From assembly GCF_002078875.1 (NCBI RefSeq), contig NC_034410.1, forward strand, positions 83,849,506-83,913,505: a stretch of 64,000 nucleotides of DNA, given 5' to 3'. A program made the position numbers and the translations under genes. The DNA comes from Numida meleagris. Lineage: Eukaryota; Chordata; Aves; Galliformes; Numididae. A model generated the notes under the pieces. The model saw only the letters and a list, made by a program, of their open reading frames with translations, did no database searches and was not told the origin of the DNA. Shown here piece by piece: positions 49,301 to 61,496 of the stretch (position 1 is its first letter; each line of letters begins with the position of its first letter).

Positions 49301-50639
49301 ACAATGGTGTTTTTTTCACCAATATATTGATATGAGCTATATGTCATATTCCATTTGTAGTCACATTATGGACTTATTCTGTGGAATTATTACCTATATA
49401 GATTTATAGAGAAATATACACATTCAAAACTAGCAGTTACTTCTACAAATAAATCAAAGTTGCAAAATAATCTTCAATCTCTATTCAAAGATTGGCCCTA
49501 CTTTCAGGTGGCATCACACTTGATGGTTTTAGGCAACTACATTTTTTTTTTGTAGCAGGAATAGCTTTATCACAAACAAATACCAACTTATTTTCTGCAG
49601 CACCACACTTCAGATGTTTGTGGATTGCTTTCCCTTTTGTGTTTTAAGACAAAAGCAAATCAATAAGAAGATGTAGGATATTTTCTCCACAAAATTAATG
49701 CTTATGAAGCTTTTAAAAACATTTAAAAAATAAATAATTCATCCTTTCTTTATATGTATTTGGATTTTGGTTCATTTCCATACATATTTATGAGTTTTAT
49801 TTTCAAGAAAGTGACAAAGTAATCAGTCTTAAACAGGAAGAAGCCAATTGCATAGAATACCAGCTGCTGAACATACCATAAATCTCACAAAACCAACATT
49901 GCTCTCTGTTTTTAGGAGTCACGTATGTTCTTAAAGGCTTGGCTGATTTTTGTCCTGTCTTGTCAACCACCCCTCCCACCTTCATCAAACCTCTGAACTG
50001 TGTCTAACTTACTTAGAATTCCAGAATTCTTCAGTTTCAGTGTGATCCAACAGTGAATTACATCAAGATACATAGAATATGTTATGGAGTTTTATTAATG
50101 ACATCTGTAGTAACTTTTATAATTGGAAGTGTTTAGCTCTCTTTATTTGCCTCGTAATATGCATTTCCCCAATCCTTTCTACCAAATCTATTCTGCATGT
50201 CTAACTCTTTCTCTTCTGCTGTTGCTTCTCCCTTGAGTAACATTAGCACCTTTTACTTCCTTTCAGAGTTGCTTATCTGTGTGAAATAGCTCACACTACT
50301 GACGTCTCTTATTGTTCTTGCCTGAATGGATGTTAGAGTTTCAGAATTAGAAAGAAAGCTATTCCTCGATTGTCAAGCCCTCCTACCCATCCAGATGTAA
50401 ATACTCTGTTATAGACTTTGTGCTAACTGTATACCCATTGGTCGTTTCGTACTCTTCCCATTCAGATTTACCCTTGGTATCTGCGATCACATTTCTTCTT
50501 TGCTCCCGAACAACTCTATTTCAGGGGTTAATTAGTTTATGTTCAGATGAAAAAAATAAGTGTTGTAGTATTTTGATGTATGGTTATGGATGGTGCTTTA
50601 TGGCAGTTTAGGTTAAAGATAAATAAGACAAGCTGTCAA
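49301..50639. other. Probable intron DNA, no exon seen
   Basis: AT-rich. Frames at 49803-49988 and 50420-50611 are short and unrecognised. Nothing else supported. Confidence 0.5.
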
Positions 50640-51170
50640 AGGTGCCTGCTTCTTCCTGTGATGGAGGTCCTTTCCAATTATTAGCAAATCCATTCTGATG
50701 GCTTTGTTATGCTGATTGTACGTTTAAAACAAAAAAGTTTTAAATGCGTGAAGTGCTTTAAGTTTGGTGCCAAAAGGAGTGTCATTAAGTAGTCTAATGA
50801 TCCGAGCATGTTCCCTTTTGAAGCTTAGCAGTTGCTGAGATTTGGCAGAGCAGTTACTCCTGAAAAGTGGAAATGTAGTCCTATTGTCTTGAGGGAAGCC
50901 CAAGGAAAGGGCTCGCTGCAGAAATTAAACTGGAATTAGAAAATAACGGGATTTAGAATGAAAACTTTAGCCATTTGAAGGCATCTTTCTAGCCCTGGAG
51001 CTGGAATTCTGTCTCATACCTCATTGCCACCAAACCCACAGAGACGTGGCTTTGATTACCATCTCCTCGGTAAATGACTAGTTCCTTGCTTATGTCTGTC
51101 TTGGGCAATTAGACATGGAGTTCATCTTGCCATACCATGCTTGGAGAAGAGGAGTTTGGGATGGCTGTTC
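50640..51170. promoter_or_regulatory. Possible conserved intronic enhancer
   Basis: An even-textured block without homopolymers and with many factor-like words: CCAATTATTAGC near 50676, TCATTAAGTAGTCTAATGATC near 50782 (two TAAT/ATTA cores 14 bases apart), TGGAATTAGAAAATAACGG near 50931, and an AATTAGAC word near 51108. It lies about 14 kb inside the presumed intron. The enhancer reading is inference from composition. Confidence 0.25.
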
Positions 51171-52050
51171 CTGTTTTGCCTTTCGCATACTCAGAGCAGG
51201 TTTCTTAAATTCCCTTGACGTTGCCATTAACTGAAGGGTGGCATTGGGCAGTGTGGGGGTGTTCTGTGAGTCACTGAGTTTAAGTTATTGTGTTTTTCAA
51301 AATATTATTTGGCGTAACTCAAGATTAGTAGCTTGTTCAGGGAGTTTGCTATACTACATAAAGAGCAGAAGAAAAATGTGCCATGGAAGACTGATACAGG
51401 TTCTTGAAATGAAAAGATGCCATTTGGTTCCTGCTTACACAGCTGAAGCTTTCAGGACTGTTTTGTTTCCGAAACAAATGATGCTGCCATGTTACCCTGG
51501 TCCACTACAGAAGCCCAGGAGTGCCCTTGCAATCCGGTAGAACTGTCTGGCATCTGGTGATGAGGCCAGAGAATGGGTTGAGAGCCTGAGTGGGCTCCTC
51601 ACCACAAGTATGCGGCTCTGCTATATTTATAGGCTCTTACAACACTGTTGATAGGCAAGGCAAGGGCAGGCAGCATGCTGCTTTTGGTCACGTTATCAGT
51701 AAGAGAGAATAGATGCTGGGCTTGGCTTTGCTTTTTTTTTTTTCTTTTTAAATCTAAGCTGCCCAAGGTGATAAGTCTGTCAAGTGCAGGCAGTTGCTCT
51801 GTGCAGAGTAGCTGCTTTCTGAGATGAGCTGAAACGACCATTCATCCCGCCAACCCTGGAAATGCAACTGTAGCTACTCCTGAGCCAGCATTTCTCAGTG
51901 TGTTTGCAAACAAACCAGGTTTTCTTTTCAAGATCTGAGTAGTAACATGCACTGGGTTTGCTTACATTGTAATGAGTTAACCTTGCTAAGTTAACTAGGA
52001 AAACTGGCTCCTATTCATACATTTCCGTAGTGTCTGGGAGGCAGTGGGGG
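51171..52050. other. Probable intron DNA, no exon seen
   Basis: Frames at 51238-51540 (100 codons) and 51599-51841 are unrecognised. The interval ends at the outer edge of the endogenous retrovirus LTR. Confidence 0.5.
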
Positions 52051-52124
52051 TGTTGTCTTTAAAGCAGATTTGTTACCCGGTGTGCAGTGAACCAATTCTC
52101 ACACTCTTCAGAGATGTAGTGCTT

Positions 52125-52130
52125 TTTATT
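52125..52130 (-). terminator. LTR polyadenylation signal
   Basis: AATAAA on the minus strand (TTTATT on plus), followed by about 75 bases to the LTR end. Position fits the R/U5 boundary. Confidence 0.5.
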
Positions 52131-52189
52131 CAGGCCCAAGTGCTGGTGGAAGTTTCCACACATCAGGCACAACAACGCAAGCTTCTTCA

Positions 52190-52201
52190 CCTTATTTATA
52201 C
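52190..52201 (-). promoter_or_regulatory. LTR TATA box
   Basis: Reads TATAAATAAGG on the minus strand, about 65 bases upstream of the polyadenylation signal, as expected for U3 to R in a gamma-like LTR. Confidence 0.5.
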
Positions 52202-52606
52202 ATTCAATTCCCATGTACTCCACCTATTTAATACAGAAGAAACACCTACTACCTACACATTCATAAGGTTAAGCAGTCACGATACTCCACTCCCTTTTGG
52301 CTTCTTTCTGTACTGTTTGTGCCTGCACAGGATTGCTCAGGTGTCTCATGCAACCCTTGGAGGCAGTTTGGGGAATGCTCCTCTTACTCTTTTTAATCAT
52401 ATATGGTCACCTAAGAACAAGCTGGACAGTTTTCCTCCTGATAGTTTTCCAGTACAGCAATTGTTCTTGGTTAAGCAGATAGCACCAATAGCCAAGACAT
52501 TCTTCTTTAGTATAAGCAGTGCTTGATCAAAAGATTGTACGTTTGCATTGATTAAGCACAGACAAGATGCAGTTCTTTCCAAGGAAAGATTATTTCCATT
52601 ACATGT

Positions 52607-52619
52607 ATTTCCCCCTTTA
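52607..52619 (-). other. Polypurine tract of the retrovirus
   Basis: Reads CTAAAGGGGGAAATA on the minus strand just upstream of the LTR's TG end. A G5 run flanked by A's is the normal primer for retroviral plus-strand synthesis. A few extra bases separate it from the LTR start, which is slightly unusual or shows that the LTR edge is misplaced by some bases. Confidence 0.6.
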
Positions 52620-53778
52620 GGAAGTTTTGAAATATCTGCCTGGTGTAATCTCCCCGCTTTTTGCACCTCAGTGTGTTTTAACATCTTTAAATCTCAAACC
52701 ATTACCTTGTATCTTCCTGAAATACAAAGGGGCATGCATGGTATAAAGGAACAAGTATTAAAGCGATCAACTACATGATTACTAATAATTGCTTAAGCCC
52801 ATCCTAAAGTGGGGAGCCACAAGGTTAACCAAGAGAGATCAATCTTTCCCTTTAGTAAACTTCAAAAGCCGATTTCTTTAGTTGTTGACTCTCTTATTCT
52901 AGTTATGGTGAATTATCAGGTTAAAACAGCATGTTCCTTTAAATTCTTCACAACCATGGTTATATCTTAATAGTGAATAGTCAATAGCAGCATTATTTTC
53001 TATGGTAGCTTCTCTAATCTCAGTTCTAATACCCTTTAAGGCCTATGAAGTGAAATTTATATCTTGAACTGATGCACAGGCAATAAGTTTCAAAGTATGA
53101 TAATTCGTGGCTATTCCAACTCTAGGAGCCAGAACTGCAGCAGCTGAGATTTCGCTTGAGAAACAGTCTGTGAATTAGAGTCACGTTGGAGATCCTTTTT
53201 GTTTAAGAGTAAGGGAGCTAATCTCCCTATGGAACATGGACCTCTAGTAATATTTGCAGGGACATAAGTATAAGCTAATCTTCCGCAAAGTGAAAACCAT
53301 CCTAAAGGTAACCTAGTGTGGGCCCAAGCATAACTTACTGTTTCTGATTCTTTTCAGATTGTCACACTTTGAAGTGCAGTTCATAAATAGAATACAGTTT
53401 TTGGTATGAAGAGTGCCTCAGACTTTCACTTTAAACATTCAGTTCTCTTACTTTGGGTTGTTTTACCGGTATCATAGAGGCTGCCATAGGTTATATTTAT
53501 TCTAAATGCTTTTAGCATTGTAATATTTCAATAATTCCAAAGGGGTGGGAAATGGTATCAAGCACAGACTGCACACTTCTACTAATTTTCTAGAGCCAGT
53601 ACAAAGGGAGGATCTACTGATCACTTCTGATCACTTCTTGGGCTGATAATTCCCACCAATCTTGGTTTCTATCCTATTGTGGCAGTAAAGCCCATGAACC
53701 ACTTTTTCTCACCCAGTTTAAGACATTTGCCATGATCAACCAATTCGCTATTATTACAAACTTCTTCTGTATATACTC
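52620..53778 (-). pseudogene. Retroviral env relic
   Basis: Env would be the envelope glycoprotein precursor, surface and transmembrane subunits. What remains begins where it overlaps the end of pol, near 53820, and shows a cysteine-bearing surface segment that meets a stop near 53690. A proline/cysteine/glycine segment (G-P-C-x-x-G-R-L) is encoded around 53220-53275, in the stretch leading to the subunit junction. A CX6CC motif, the hallmark of gamma-type transmembrane subunits, is encoded at 52926-52952, preceded by an alanine/isoleucine/aspartate-rich heptad region. Downstream stops interrupt the membrane-proximal part. The surface part is only about 500 bases, far shorter than usual, so an internal deletion is likely. 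It cannot make a functional protein. Confidence 0.75.
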
Positions 53779-54860
53779 CTATTGGATTTGTTTTAGTTCT
53801 AATTTTAGTGGTCTCATTTGTGTAGCAGTCCACGGAGGGAGGAGTGTCTTCTTTTTCCTAGTATAATGGATCCAAGATTTAATTCCTTGGAGCTTGACTG
53901 CAGTATCTGTAGTCAGCAGCACCTGATAGGATCCTTTCCACTTCTTTGCAAGTGGTTCATCTTTCCTCATCCATAGATATACTGAATCTCCAGGCTTGAA
54001 GAGATGTACTGGTGAACCCAAACCCTTAACCGGGATATCTCTATGGAGAGAGTTAATGACTTTTGCTAAAGATAATAAATAATCCCTTAGAATTTTTCCT
54101 CCATTTAGGTGCATCTGACTCTCATTCCTAGTCAGATTAGGAACATAAAGTCTTCCATATAATATCTCAAATGGACTGATTTTCTCTTTTATCCTAGTTA
54201 TTATTCTAATTCAAAGTAATGCCAACAGTAAGACTTTAGTCTGTTTCATCAGAGTTTCCTGACATGGTTTCCTAGTTAGTCGCTTTATTATTTGGTTCAT
54301 TCTTTCTACTTTTTGGCTAGGTTGTGGTCTCCACTGAATGTGTAAATCCCATTTAATTTGCAAAAATCTTGAAGCTCCCTGAATGGCCTGTGCTATAAAA
54401 TGGTCCCCTACTGACGATAATCCTTCAGGAACTTCAAACCTAGCTATTACATCTTTCTAAAGCAATTTGACCACTTCTCTAGCTTTGTTGTTATGATAGC
54501 TCCTGGCCAATCTGAAAAGGTATCAGCGATCACCAGTAATTATTTATAATCTTTACATTTTAGTAGTTCTGAAAGATCAGTCTGCCATTGACTCCTGGAT
54601 ATAAAGCTTCTTTTCGCATCTCCTGGTAAGGGCCTCTTTTTGGATTGTTTCTCAAGCAAATTTCACATCCTTGTGTTATACTTCTGGTGATTTTTAGCAT
54701 ATCAATGCCTATTGCATATATTTTTATATTTTTACAATTTCTACCAAGGCTTCTGCTCCCACATGAGTGGTACCATGTGTTCTTTTCATAGTTTCCCTTA
54801 TTAACTGAGAAGTAACTATGCATTGTCTGTTGAGGGTTTTCCACCATCTTTGGAGAGTCT
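53779..54860 (-). pseudogene. Retroviral integrase relic (pol, 3' part)
   Basis: Integrase joins viral DNA to host DNA. The zinc-binding N-terminus is split by a frameshift: the two histidines lie at the end of the frame ending at 54724, and the two cysteines in the overlapping frame at 54560-54847. The core follows in pieces: the first catalytic aspartate, within a 'D-T-F' segment near 54510, is kept. The second falls in a changed segment near 54410, where the expected aspartate is not seen. The glutamate is kept in a 'K-V-E-R-M-N' segment near 54320. A stop lies near 54205. The last 111 codons (53779-54114) are open and carry a GPY/F-like segment near 53926-53934. It is inactive as it stands. 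Confidence 0.85.
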
Positions 54861-55200
54861 TAATGCCATTCAAATACTCAGCTAGTTTATTTTTCTGCTC
54901 TGTATATTTGGTAATGTTTATAATAGAAGTTCTTTCAGGGACTAAGGCTGCTATTCTTGTAAATAAAGCAGCTCTTTTTGCAGTTTCATCAACTTTTTGA
55001 TTTCCTCTGATTATATCAGTCTGTCCAGATTGGTGCGCTCTATAGTGTATCACTGCCACTTCCTCTGGCTTATTCACTGCTTTGAGCAATCTTAAATTTC
55101 TTTCCTGTATTTTGTAGGATTTCCTTGTGATGTTAATAATCCTCTCTCCTTCCAAATCTCACTGTTTGCATGTATCACACCAAAGGCATATTTTGAGTTG
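54861..55200 (-). pseudogene. RNase H relic, N-terminal half missing
   Basis: The frame at 54724-55155 holds the C-terminal part of RNase H, including the conserved histidine of an 'H-x-S/A-H-Q' type segment followed by an 'R-G-N-Q-x-x-D-E' segment near 55000. Just upstream, near 55170-55200, the polypeptide passes almost directly from the connection domain into the mid part of RNase H. That implies a deletion of the domain's start with its first catalytic acidic residues. The missing segment is inferred from domain order. Confidence 0.7.
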
Positions 55201-55825
55201 GTATCCCAGAGTCTGCACAAGTATTCCTAGAGCCCGATGTTCTCTGTCACGCACATAAAGTTGAAAAGGCTTTGTCAGATTTGGAAGGCCTAATGCCAGA
55301 GCGCTCACGAGAGCAGTTTTTTATTGTGTCAAACCCTTTTTGACAGTCTGGAGTCCATTCTAGCAACTCCTGGCTCCTTAACAGCTTCATACTGGGATTT
55401 GTCCATTAATCCAAAATCAGGTATCCACAAGTGACACCATCTGGCCTTTTCTTGAAATGCTTTAAGCTCCTTTCTAGATCAAGAAGGTGCAATTTGACAT
55501 ATTGCTTCTATTCTGTTCACCCCCAACCTTCTTTCTCTGCAGGCTATCTCAAGCCTGAAACAAGTCAGTCTTCTGGATGACTTGATTTTTTTTCTGTGAC
55601 ACTCTGTATCCTGGTAGTCCCAAAAAGTTCAGTAAACTTATAGTTGCTGCTTCTGCATTTTTCAGCCACCCCCAGCAGTATATCATCCAAGTTCTGCAAC
55701 AGGGTAACATTGCTTTCCTTTCCTTGCCACTGGTCCAGTTCTTTCACAAGTACATTACTAAGAATCGTAGGGCTGTTCTTACCTCCTTGGGGAGGTACTA
55801 TCCAACATAACCGCATATCCACCTG
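55201..55825 (-). pseudogene. Reverse transcriptase relic, 5' truncated
   Basis: The frame at 55565-55822 contains a proline-glutamine-glycine segment and, at 55682-55693, the position of the catalytic Y-x-D-D box, which reads N-L-D-D here. The tyrosine is lost but both aspartates remain. The connection region follows at 55215-55520 in several frames, with a tryptophan-rich segment near 55430 and stops at several points. The fingers and the first catalytic aspartate would lie upstream of 55825, where homology ends. It is inactive. Confidence 0.85.
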
Positions 55826-58800
55826 GTATCAGGGGGAAGAAGTCTACAGCTGTCACAAGAGCTGAGGAGGAGTTGGAACATAAGTAATGCCTGGGAACAG
55901 GAGGCCAGGAGTACTGTACTCATGGCCTGTGGTGCAGGTTTTGAATGTTCGCATACTAGGCCCACGTGCCCTGCTCTAGTTGGGCCTCAGCTATCTTTGG
56001 CACGTGGAGTCATGATATGCTGGTGCTGGGTTGGATATTGGATGCCCACAACCTGCAAGAGCCCTGTGAAAAGGCACATCCAGGCATAATTCACCAGCTG
56101 CCCTGTGCAGCGCCTGAGCATAAAGGTTCTTGGGTCCTGGGAAAGGAGAAGGCAAATGAGTCTGCAGAGCTTTCAGCTTGAGCAGAGAGCTGTGGAAGAC
56201 ACCCTGAAAGCCCAGCTTTGCACAGTGTGTGTTATGGGGGACTTCGTTTACAGCTTACTACCAGGACTTTGTAGTTGCTTGCATAATATATATGAATATT
56301 TATTCCAATTCAGACTACACTGGAGATTTGCACAGAATTAAATGTCCACAGATAAAGCTGCCTTTTTCACAAAGGTTTGATGCAGAGCTCAGTGAAAGAT
56401 ACTTAGTTAAATGGGCAAACATAGTGTTCCTACCTGACACTGTATTAATCCATCTTGACAGAGAATCAGAAGCTGGGAAGGATGATTTTGTAGAAAATTA
56501 GGACGTCAGAAGCTGGTGTCACAACACTGCTGATAGTTCTTACCTCCTACCTGCTTTTTTGTGCTTTCATGATCTGTGCGCCTTAATTACTCTGTTTCTC
56601 AATTTGCAATCAACGTGACCACCACAATGCTCATCTTCTCCTGCTCTTTGTCTGCCTTTAAACTTGAGTGACACAGAGAGCACTTACAGAGCGTTATGCT
56701 ATTTATTTTTTTAATCTGCCAAAGAAAATGCGGCACACAAATCAGAGTGATGGTCACTCTGCTCTTGAGACGCATTCACTTCTAGGGATCAGCTGAGGAG
56801 AATAAAGTTGCAAAGTGCTGTTAAGTAGAAAGTGTATTACTTGGTAATGCTTGGAGGGCATAGACAAAATATGATGACAGAAATTAGAATTAGGACACTT
56901 GGGTTACCTCTCAGTTTCTATTCTCGTGCCCTCTGATCAGGCAGTTATCAAAGGTAAGGAAGCCATTTCTAGCGTGACCTGAGTTGTTTTACTACATGTT
57001 CAGCAATACTGCCTTGCAAAGACAACCCTGTATACTTGAAATTCGCATTCACTTTTTATATCTTAAAAACCAAGGCTAATAACTTCGAGTGCAACTGTCA
57101 ACATTGTTCTTTCATTTAGGCTTTTTTAAATTATTACTTAGGTGGGTTTTTTTTTGCAGTTTTCTTATCATCACTTTCAATTTTCTCTAAATAAGCAACC
57201 TAATTGCCATCATGTCAAGTAACAAAGTTTATGAGTAAGCTTTAATGAGCACATAAAAGGAAGTCTAACATTTTTATCTCATCAAAAGATCTGAAAGATT
57301 TTTCTCAAGTAGTCTGTTATCACTTGAAGCCAGCCACTTTGTACCACTGATTCCTAGCTTTCTGAAATCAAGTTTTAATTGGTGTTTTTGGCAGACTTTT
57401 AATAAAGCAGATCTGTTAAAGCGTTACTTATGTCACTTACTTGGAAAAAAATAGTGTGTGAGTCCCTAGTCCATCTTTTGTTCTACAAATAATTCCTATA
57501 TTTAAAGGAGAAGATTTCTGATGATACCTCATGTTTGTTTATATTTTGCGTATTTGATCTGGATCTCTCTGAAAACACAGTTCTCCTAACTGCAAGTTAT
57601 AGGTGTTGAATCAGCCTCAGCATTAATCAGTTATGTGGAGGTTATAAGAAAACAAATTGTTGTTGATCAAGTGCAAAAGTAGATACACGCAGATTTTCTG
57701 GCTGATGTTTTTGTGATTTCCCTTCCCCTGTTTTTATTCATCTTTGATCTTGCTGACAAATCTCGAAGTAGAGAAGTTGTCCCCTTGATAATAATGTTTG
57801 CCAGGAAAGGGATTTCTCCAGTGTGTTCGCAGGAAAGAAGGTCTCGGTGGTAAAGATTCAAAACCATTGAAAATGAAACTTAGGTTAATTGTTGGCTGCA
57901 CCATATAAACTTGTTATATATTTTTTCTGTTGATTCTATTGTGGTTTTGTCATGCTTTCTATTAGATTGTACAGTCTCTACATACAATTTAGTCTGAGGA
58001 TTTTTTTAAAATAATTATCTCCTGCATTAATTGTGGAGAGGGTGGGATGCTGTTATTGATAGGAGTCTGTGTAATCTTCTAGATTAGGCCTCAGCCCAGT
58101 GGTGGTTGTACTGCTTTTTCCTCTCTGTGGTATGGTATATCGCTAGAAGGTGTGATGTGGCAATGCCAAACATCGAGGTTACTGCTGAAGCTTAGTGGTC
58201 AAATCTCTTGGTAAAACTTAAAAAGAAATTGAAGAAGAGAAGAACCATGTTCATATCAACGTTTTCTAAAGGCTTGTATTTAGAGCACTTTATAAAGAGC
58301 AGAAGAGATGTATATCTTCAAAACCAACATATGTACAAAATGTAGATTGGAAGTAGTGCTTCGGGGGGATCAGCGATCAGTAGGCAGAAATATGTTTTGT
58401 TTCCAGATTTGTGCTTGAGGAGATATTTGTGCTTCTGTCACATGAAGGACTCTTCATTTAGGTCACGCGATGCTGGGTTGGGCCCTTTGGGTGAATCATA
58501 TCTGCTGCTAAATGGATACATGAGATACTTCTGAAGATAAAATGAGATGGCTGTATATAATGTACATACATGGGAGTAAAGGATCTTCCCCTTACTTTAG
58601 AGGAGCTCAGGAAGAATTCTTCAGTAACAGAGGATGAAAAAATGAAAGGACAAACCTATACAAGCTTTCTTATTTTTTTATTTTTCCCTGCAACTAGTGA
58701 TTCTTAGGCAAATGGACAGGATATTTTCAGGAGAGGAACTGTGCATCTGCCTAGGTCCCAAAGAGTGTAATGGCATTTTTCTTATGCTGTAAGTTGAGTC

Positions 58801-61496
58801 AGTGGTTCTGGCCTAAGATGTTTTGGCTCTGACCGAGGATCAAATACAGCTTTTATGAGCTGAAAACCTGTCACAGATAGAAATGGTTGCTCTCAATCCT
58901 CTGTTGCCTGTTACAGAGAGCCAACTCGTGGTTTCAGAATGTAACTGAGATACCTAAAAGCCTGAGTCTAACTGAACAAAGTAATGTCTAAGTAGCTCTA
59001 AAACTATGGCCTAGGAGACTATCAGGTTGACACCGATCTCAGACACCCTGTATAATTGAAGATTGATGAATTACAGAAAGAGAGATTGCTATGTAATTTT
59101 AACCTAAACATGTCTAGAAAGATGGGACCAGAAAACGTGTCTGTAATTTTAGTTCAAAAAAAAAAAAGAAAAGAAAAGCTTGTCCCCAGAGCATATCTGT
59201 TTTGCTCCTCCTTCATTCTGGGTGAAGCTGGGATAGCAGTATTCCAAACAAAACATCTAAATTGTAATAAAGAACAATCTTTAAAAAATGGGCTTCGGCT
59301 TATGGTCTGTGACCTGCATCTCAGAAATTGCTGGCAGATCAAGATGAAAAGCAAGCGCTTTCGTGCTTCTGCCTTGGGCTTAATTTTGCTATTCAAGAGT
59401 CTGCATCTCCATTGGAAAATATTTAGGGATCTTTGAGTTAAAATAAGTTGAAAAATCACTGACCTAAAAATACATTCCCTTGTTTTCGGAAAACCGGCAA
59501 GGCTGAGTTAGCAGCTCATCTTTCTGTGGTGATGTTGATGCTTTTTTTCCCCCTACACCCACCTCCCATCCTACTAATGGATCATGTGGTTTGTAGCAGG
59601 AATATAGCCTCTCATTTGTTGTGGTCAAAGCCTCTTCTAATGAGAGCTTTTATGTTGAAACGCAGTGTAGAGCCTTCCAAGACCACTTGTACAATTATCT
59701 GTTTTACTGCAGATTTAAATGCGAATGACAAATTAGATTAATTTGAAAAAAAAAATATGTTTTCACTTAATTAATTTCAAATGGTCGTTCTTGCAAGGAA
59801 GATCTTCCATTATAATGAAGATGTCTTTCAACTCTGGATGAAGGCTTATCTGCATTTACTCTCTCTCAACAACAACAAAAAAAATACTGTAAATGAAACT
59901 GATATATATATCCATTAGATATCATAATTATCCATGACAGTGCAGCCTGCCTTTGGAAAGCATATACCACAGGCACAGAATACACGTATCCCAGACCTCT
60001 GACCTTCAGCAGATGTCATTATCTTTGTTGTATGGGCAAGCCAGAAGGAAAGGTCAGAGCTCATTTATGTATACTTACATTTGAGTTTTTTATTTTATGT
60101 ACATAAGTGGTACGCTTGTTTTCAGATTTATGGGAATAGGTCATCCCTAAAGGAGTTTAGGTTGGCACTGGGTTTCAGTTTGACAGTAGATGAGAGTGTC
60201 ATTAGGGATATAGCACTGGCTGATTTTTTTTGTTGTTTTGGTGTGGGTGTGTTTTTTTTTTTTGGTTTTCTTTTTGTTTTTACATTTTTAGCATGGACTG
60301 CAGAATAGGAGGCTACAGTTACCTAAATTATGCACGGAAATCAGTAGGGTTGCCTGGGGTGGAAGTCAGCACAGGCTTTGTTTCCCTCAAAGTAACTGTC
60401 ATATTCATGAAATATGCTTATGTCTGATTGTAGCCTTTGGCAGTGGTCTTGAGCGAAAATGACATTCTTCCATTTCAGGCTGTTGAGTCTTATATTTCTT
60501 GCAGACCATTCTTTATGCAGGTAGGGAAGCTACAACTCACAGAGTTAATTGTACTGCATTTTACTGGAGCGCTGTTGCGGTATTTATGACCTTCCTCCTT
60601 TCCTTTACCTAAGGCCATACAATTTTATTTTGTGGTGTTGCCTGAAGCCACCAGGTTATCCAAATAGCTTTCCAGCCTCAAAGCAAAACATCAAAACGTT
60701 CCCCTATACGAAAGAACCTTTCACCCTCTGCCACTGCCAGGGGGGTAAAAATAAAACCACAACCTCAAGACATCTTGCAATTGCTGGCACAGCAAACAGA
60801 TCTGATCAAAAGGACAACCAAGTAACAAACTAAACTCTGTCCTGAAATGAAGTCAATAAATGGGTTCCTTTGTGAAAATGTACCCTTTTCTTACACTGTG
60901 CTGTGTCAGGCAACTGTTGCGTTTTGGCCTAGTGATTGAACTCTGGATAGCGTGCAGATGAAGCAGCACAAACTATGCTGAGAACTTCTCGCAGTTAAGT
61001 CACAGTTCTATTAAAGCTCAAGCTGCAGCTCTCTAACATTGCAGTGCCGTCTTACAGGTAGGAATAGCTGCAGGGATGCCTGGAAATTGACACTTTTGAA
61101 TTTATTGAAAGAAATGCTGCTCTCAGCTTCTTAATGAAAGCACTTGCCTTTAGGCAATGGCCAAAAGATACTCATAGGTCGTGAGAAGCAATTTCTTCAA
61201 CTGTATATTTTACCGTCTGCTATGAAAACACATACAGGGTGTTGTTATGACCCAAAAATACACACAAAAAAAAGAACGAAAGAACTTTTCTACACGTACA
61301 GCATCAGAATTGGGTAGCATTCATGGAAGAGCCTAATTGCAGCCAGTTCCCTCCATCACTCGATATAAGGTCTGCTTGACTCCAGGCACCTCTGTGGTGT
61401 GGTCCCCCCAGGCTCAGTGTTTGGGCTGAGCTGCCCTGAGCCTCAGCTGCCCCTTGGCTTTTCTTCTTCTCTGTGCCCTTTAATGCTCATCCTAAA
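55826..61496. other. Probable intron DNA, no exon seen
   Basis: No retroviral, CR1 or coding features recognised. Overlapping frames at 55966-56501 and 59056-59459 lack domains; the latter opposed pair shares its bases. An A-rich run occupies 59157-59182 and a T run 60250-60261. Some words at 60735-60800 resemble RUNX and TCF sites, but this is weak. Confidence 0.5.

Larger units (their letters stand above)
52051..52603 (-). repeat. 3' LTR of the endogenous retrovirus
   Basis: Bounds are set by a minus-strand TGTAATGG start (complement at 52596-52603), directly after the polypurine tract, and by an ACAACA end at 52051, giving TG...CA ends and 553 bp. Inside, a TATA-like TATAAATAAGG lies at about 52190-52201 and an AATAAA signal at 52125-52130, in the correct order and about 65 bases apart. 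I found no second copy in the window. The frames at 52044-52526 and 52297-52482 are antisense shadows. Confidence 0.7.
52051..55825 (-). mobile_element. Defective class I endogenous retrovirus, 5' part lost
   Basis: On the minus strand the order is reverse transcriptase, connection, RNase H tail, integrase, env, polypurine tract and 3' LTR, which is the order of a retrovirus. The integrase has a GPY/F-type C-terminal segment and the transmembrane Env has a CX6CC motif, both pointing to a gamma-like class I element. Gag, protease, the start of reverse transcriptase, the primer binding site and the 5' LTR are absent: retroviral homology stops abruptly near 55825. Every coding part has stops or frameshifts, so this is a fossil. 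Alternative end points of a few tens of bases are possible. It sits inside the presumed first intron, opposite to the inferred gene direction, which is the common orientation for surviving intronic retroviruses. Confidence 0.9.

Noticed and set aside
52044..52526. 160-codon plus frame
   Set aside because: Antisense to the retroviral LTR, spanning its TATA and polyadenylation signals.
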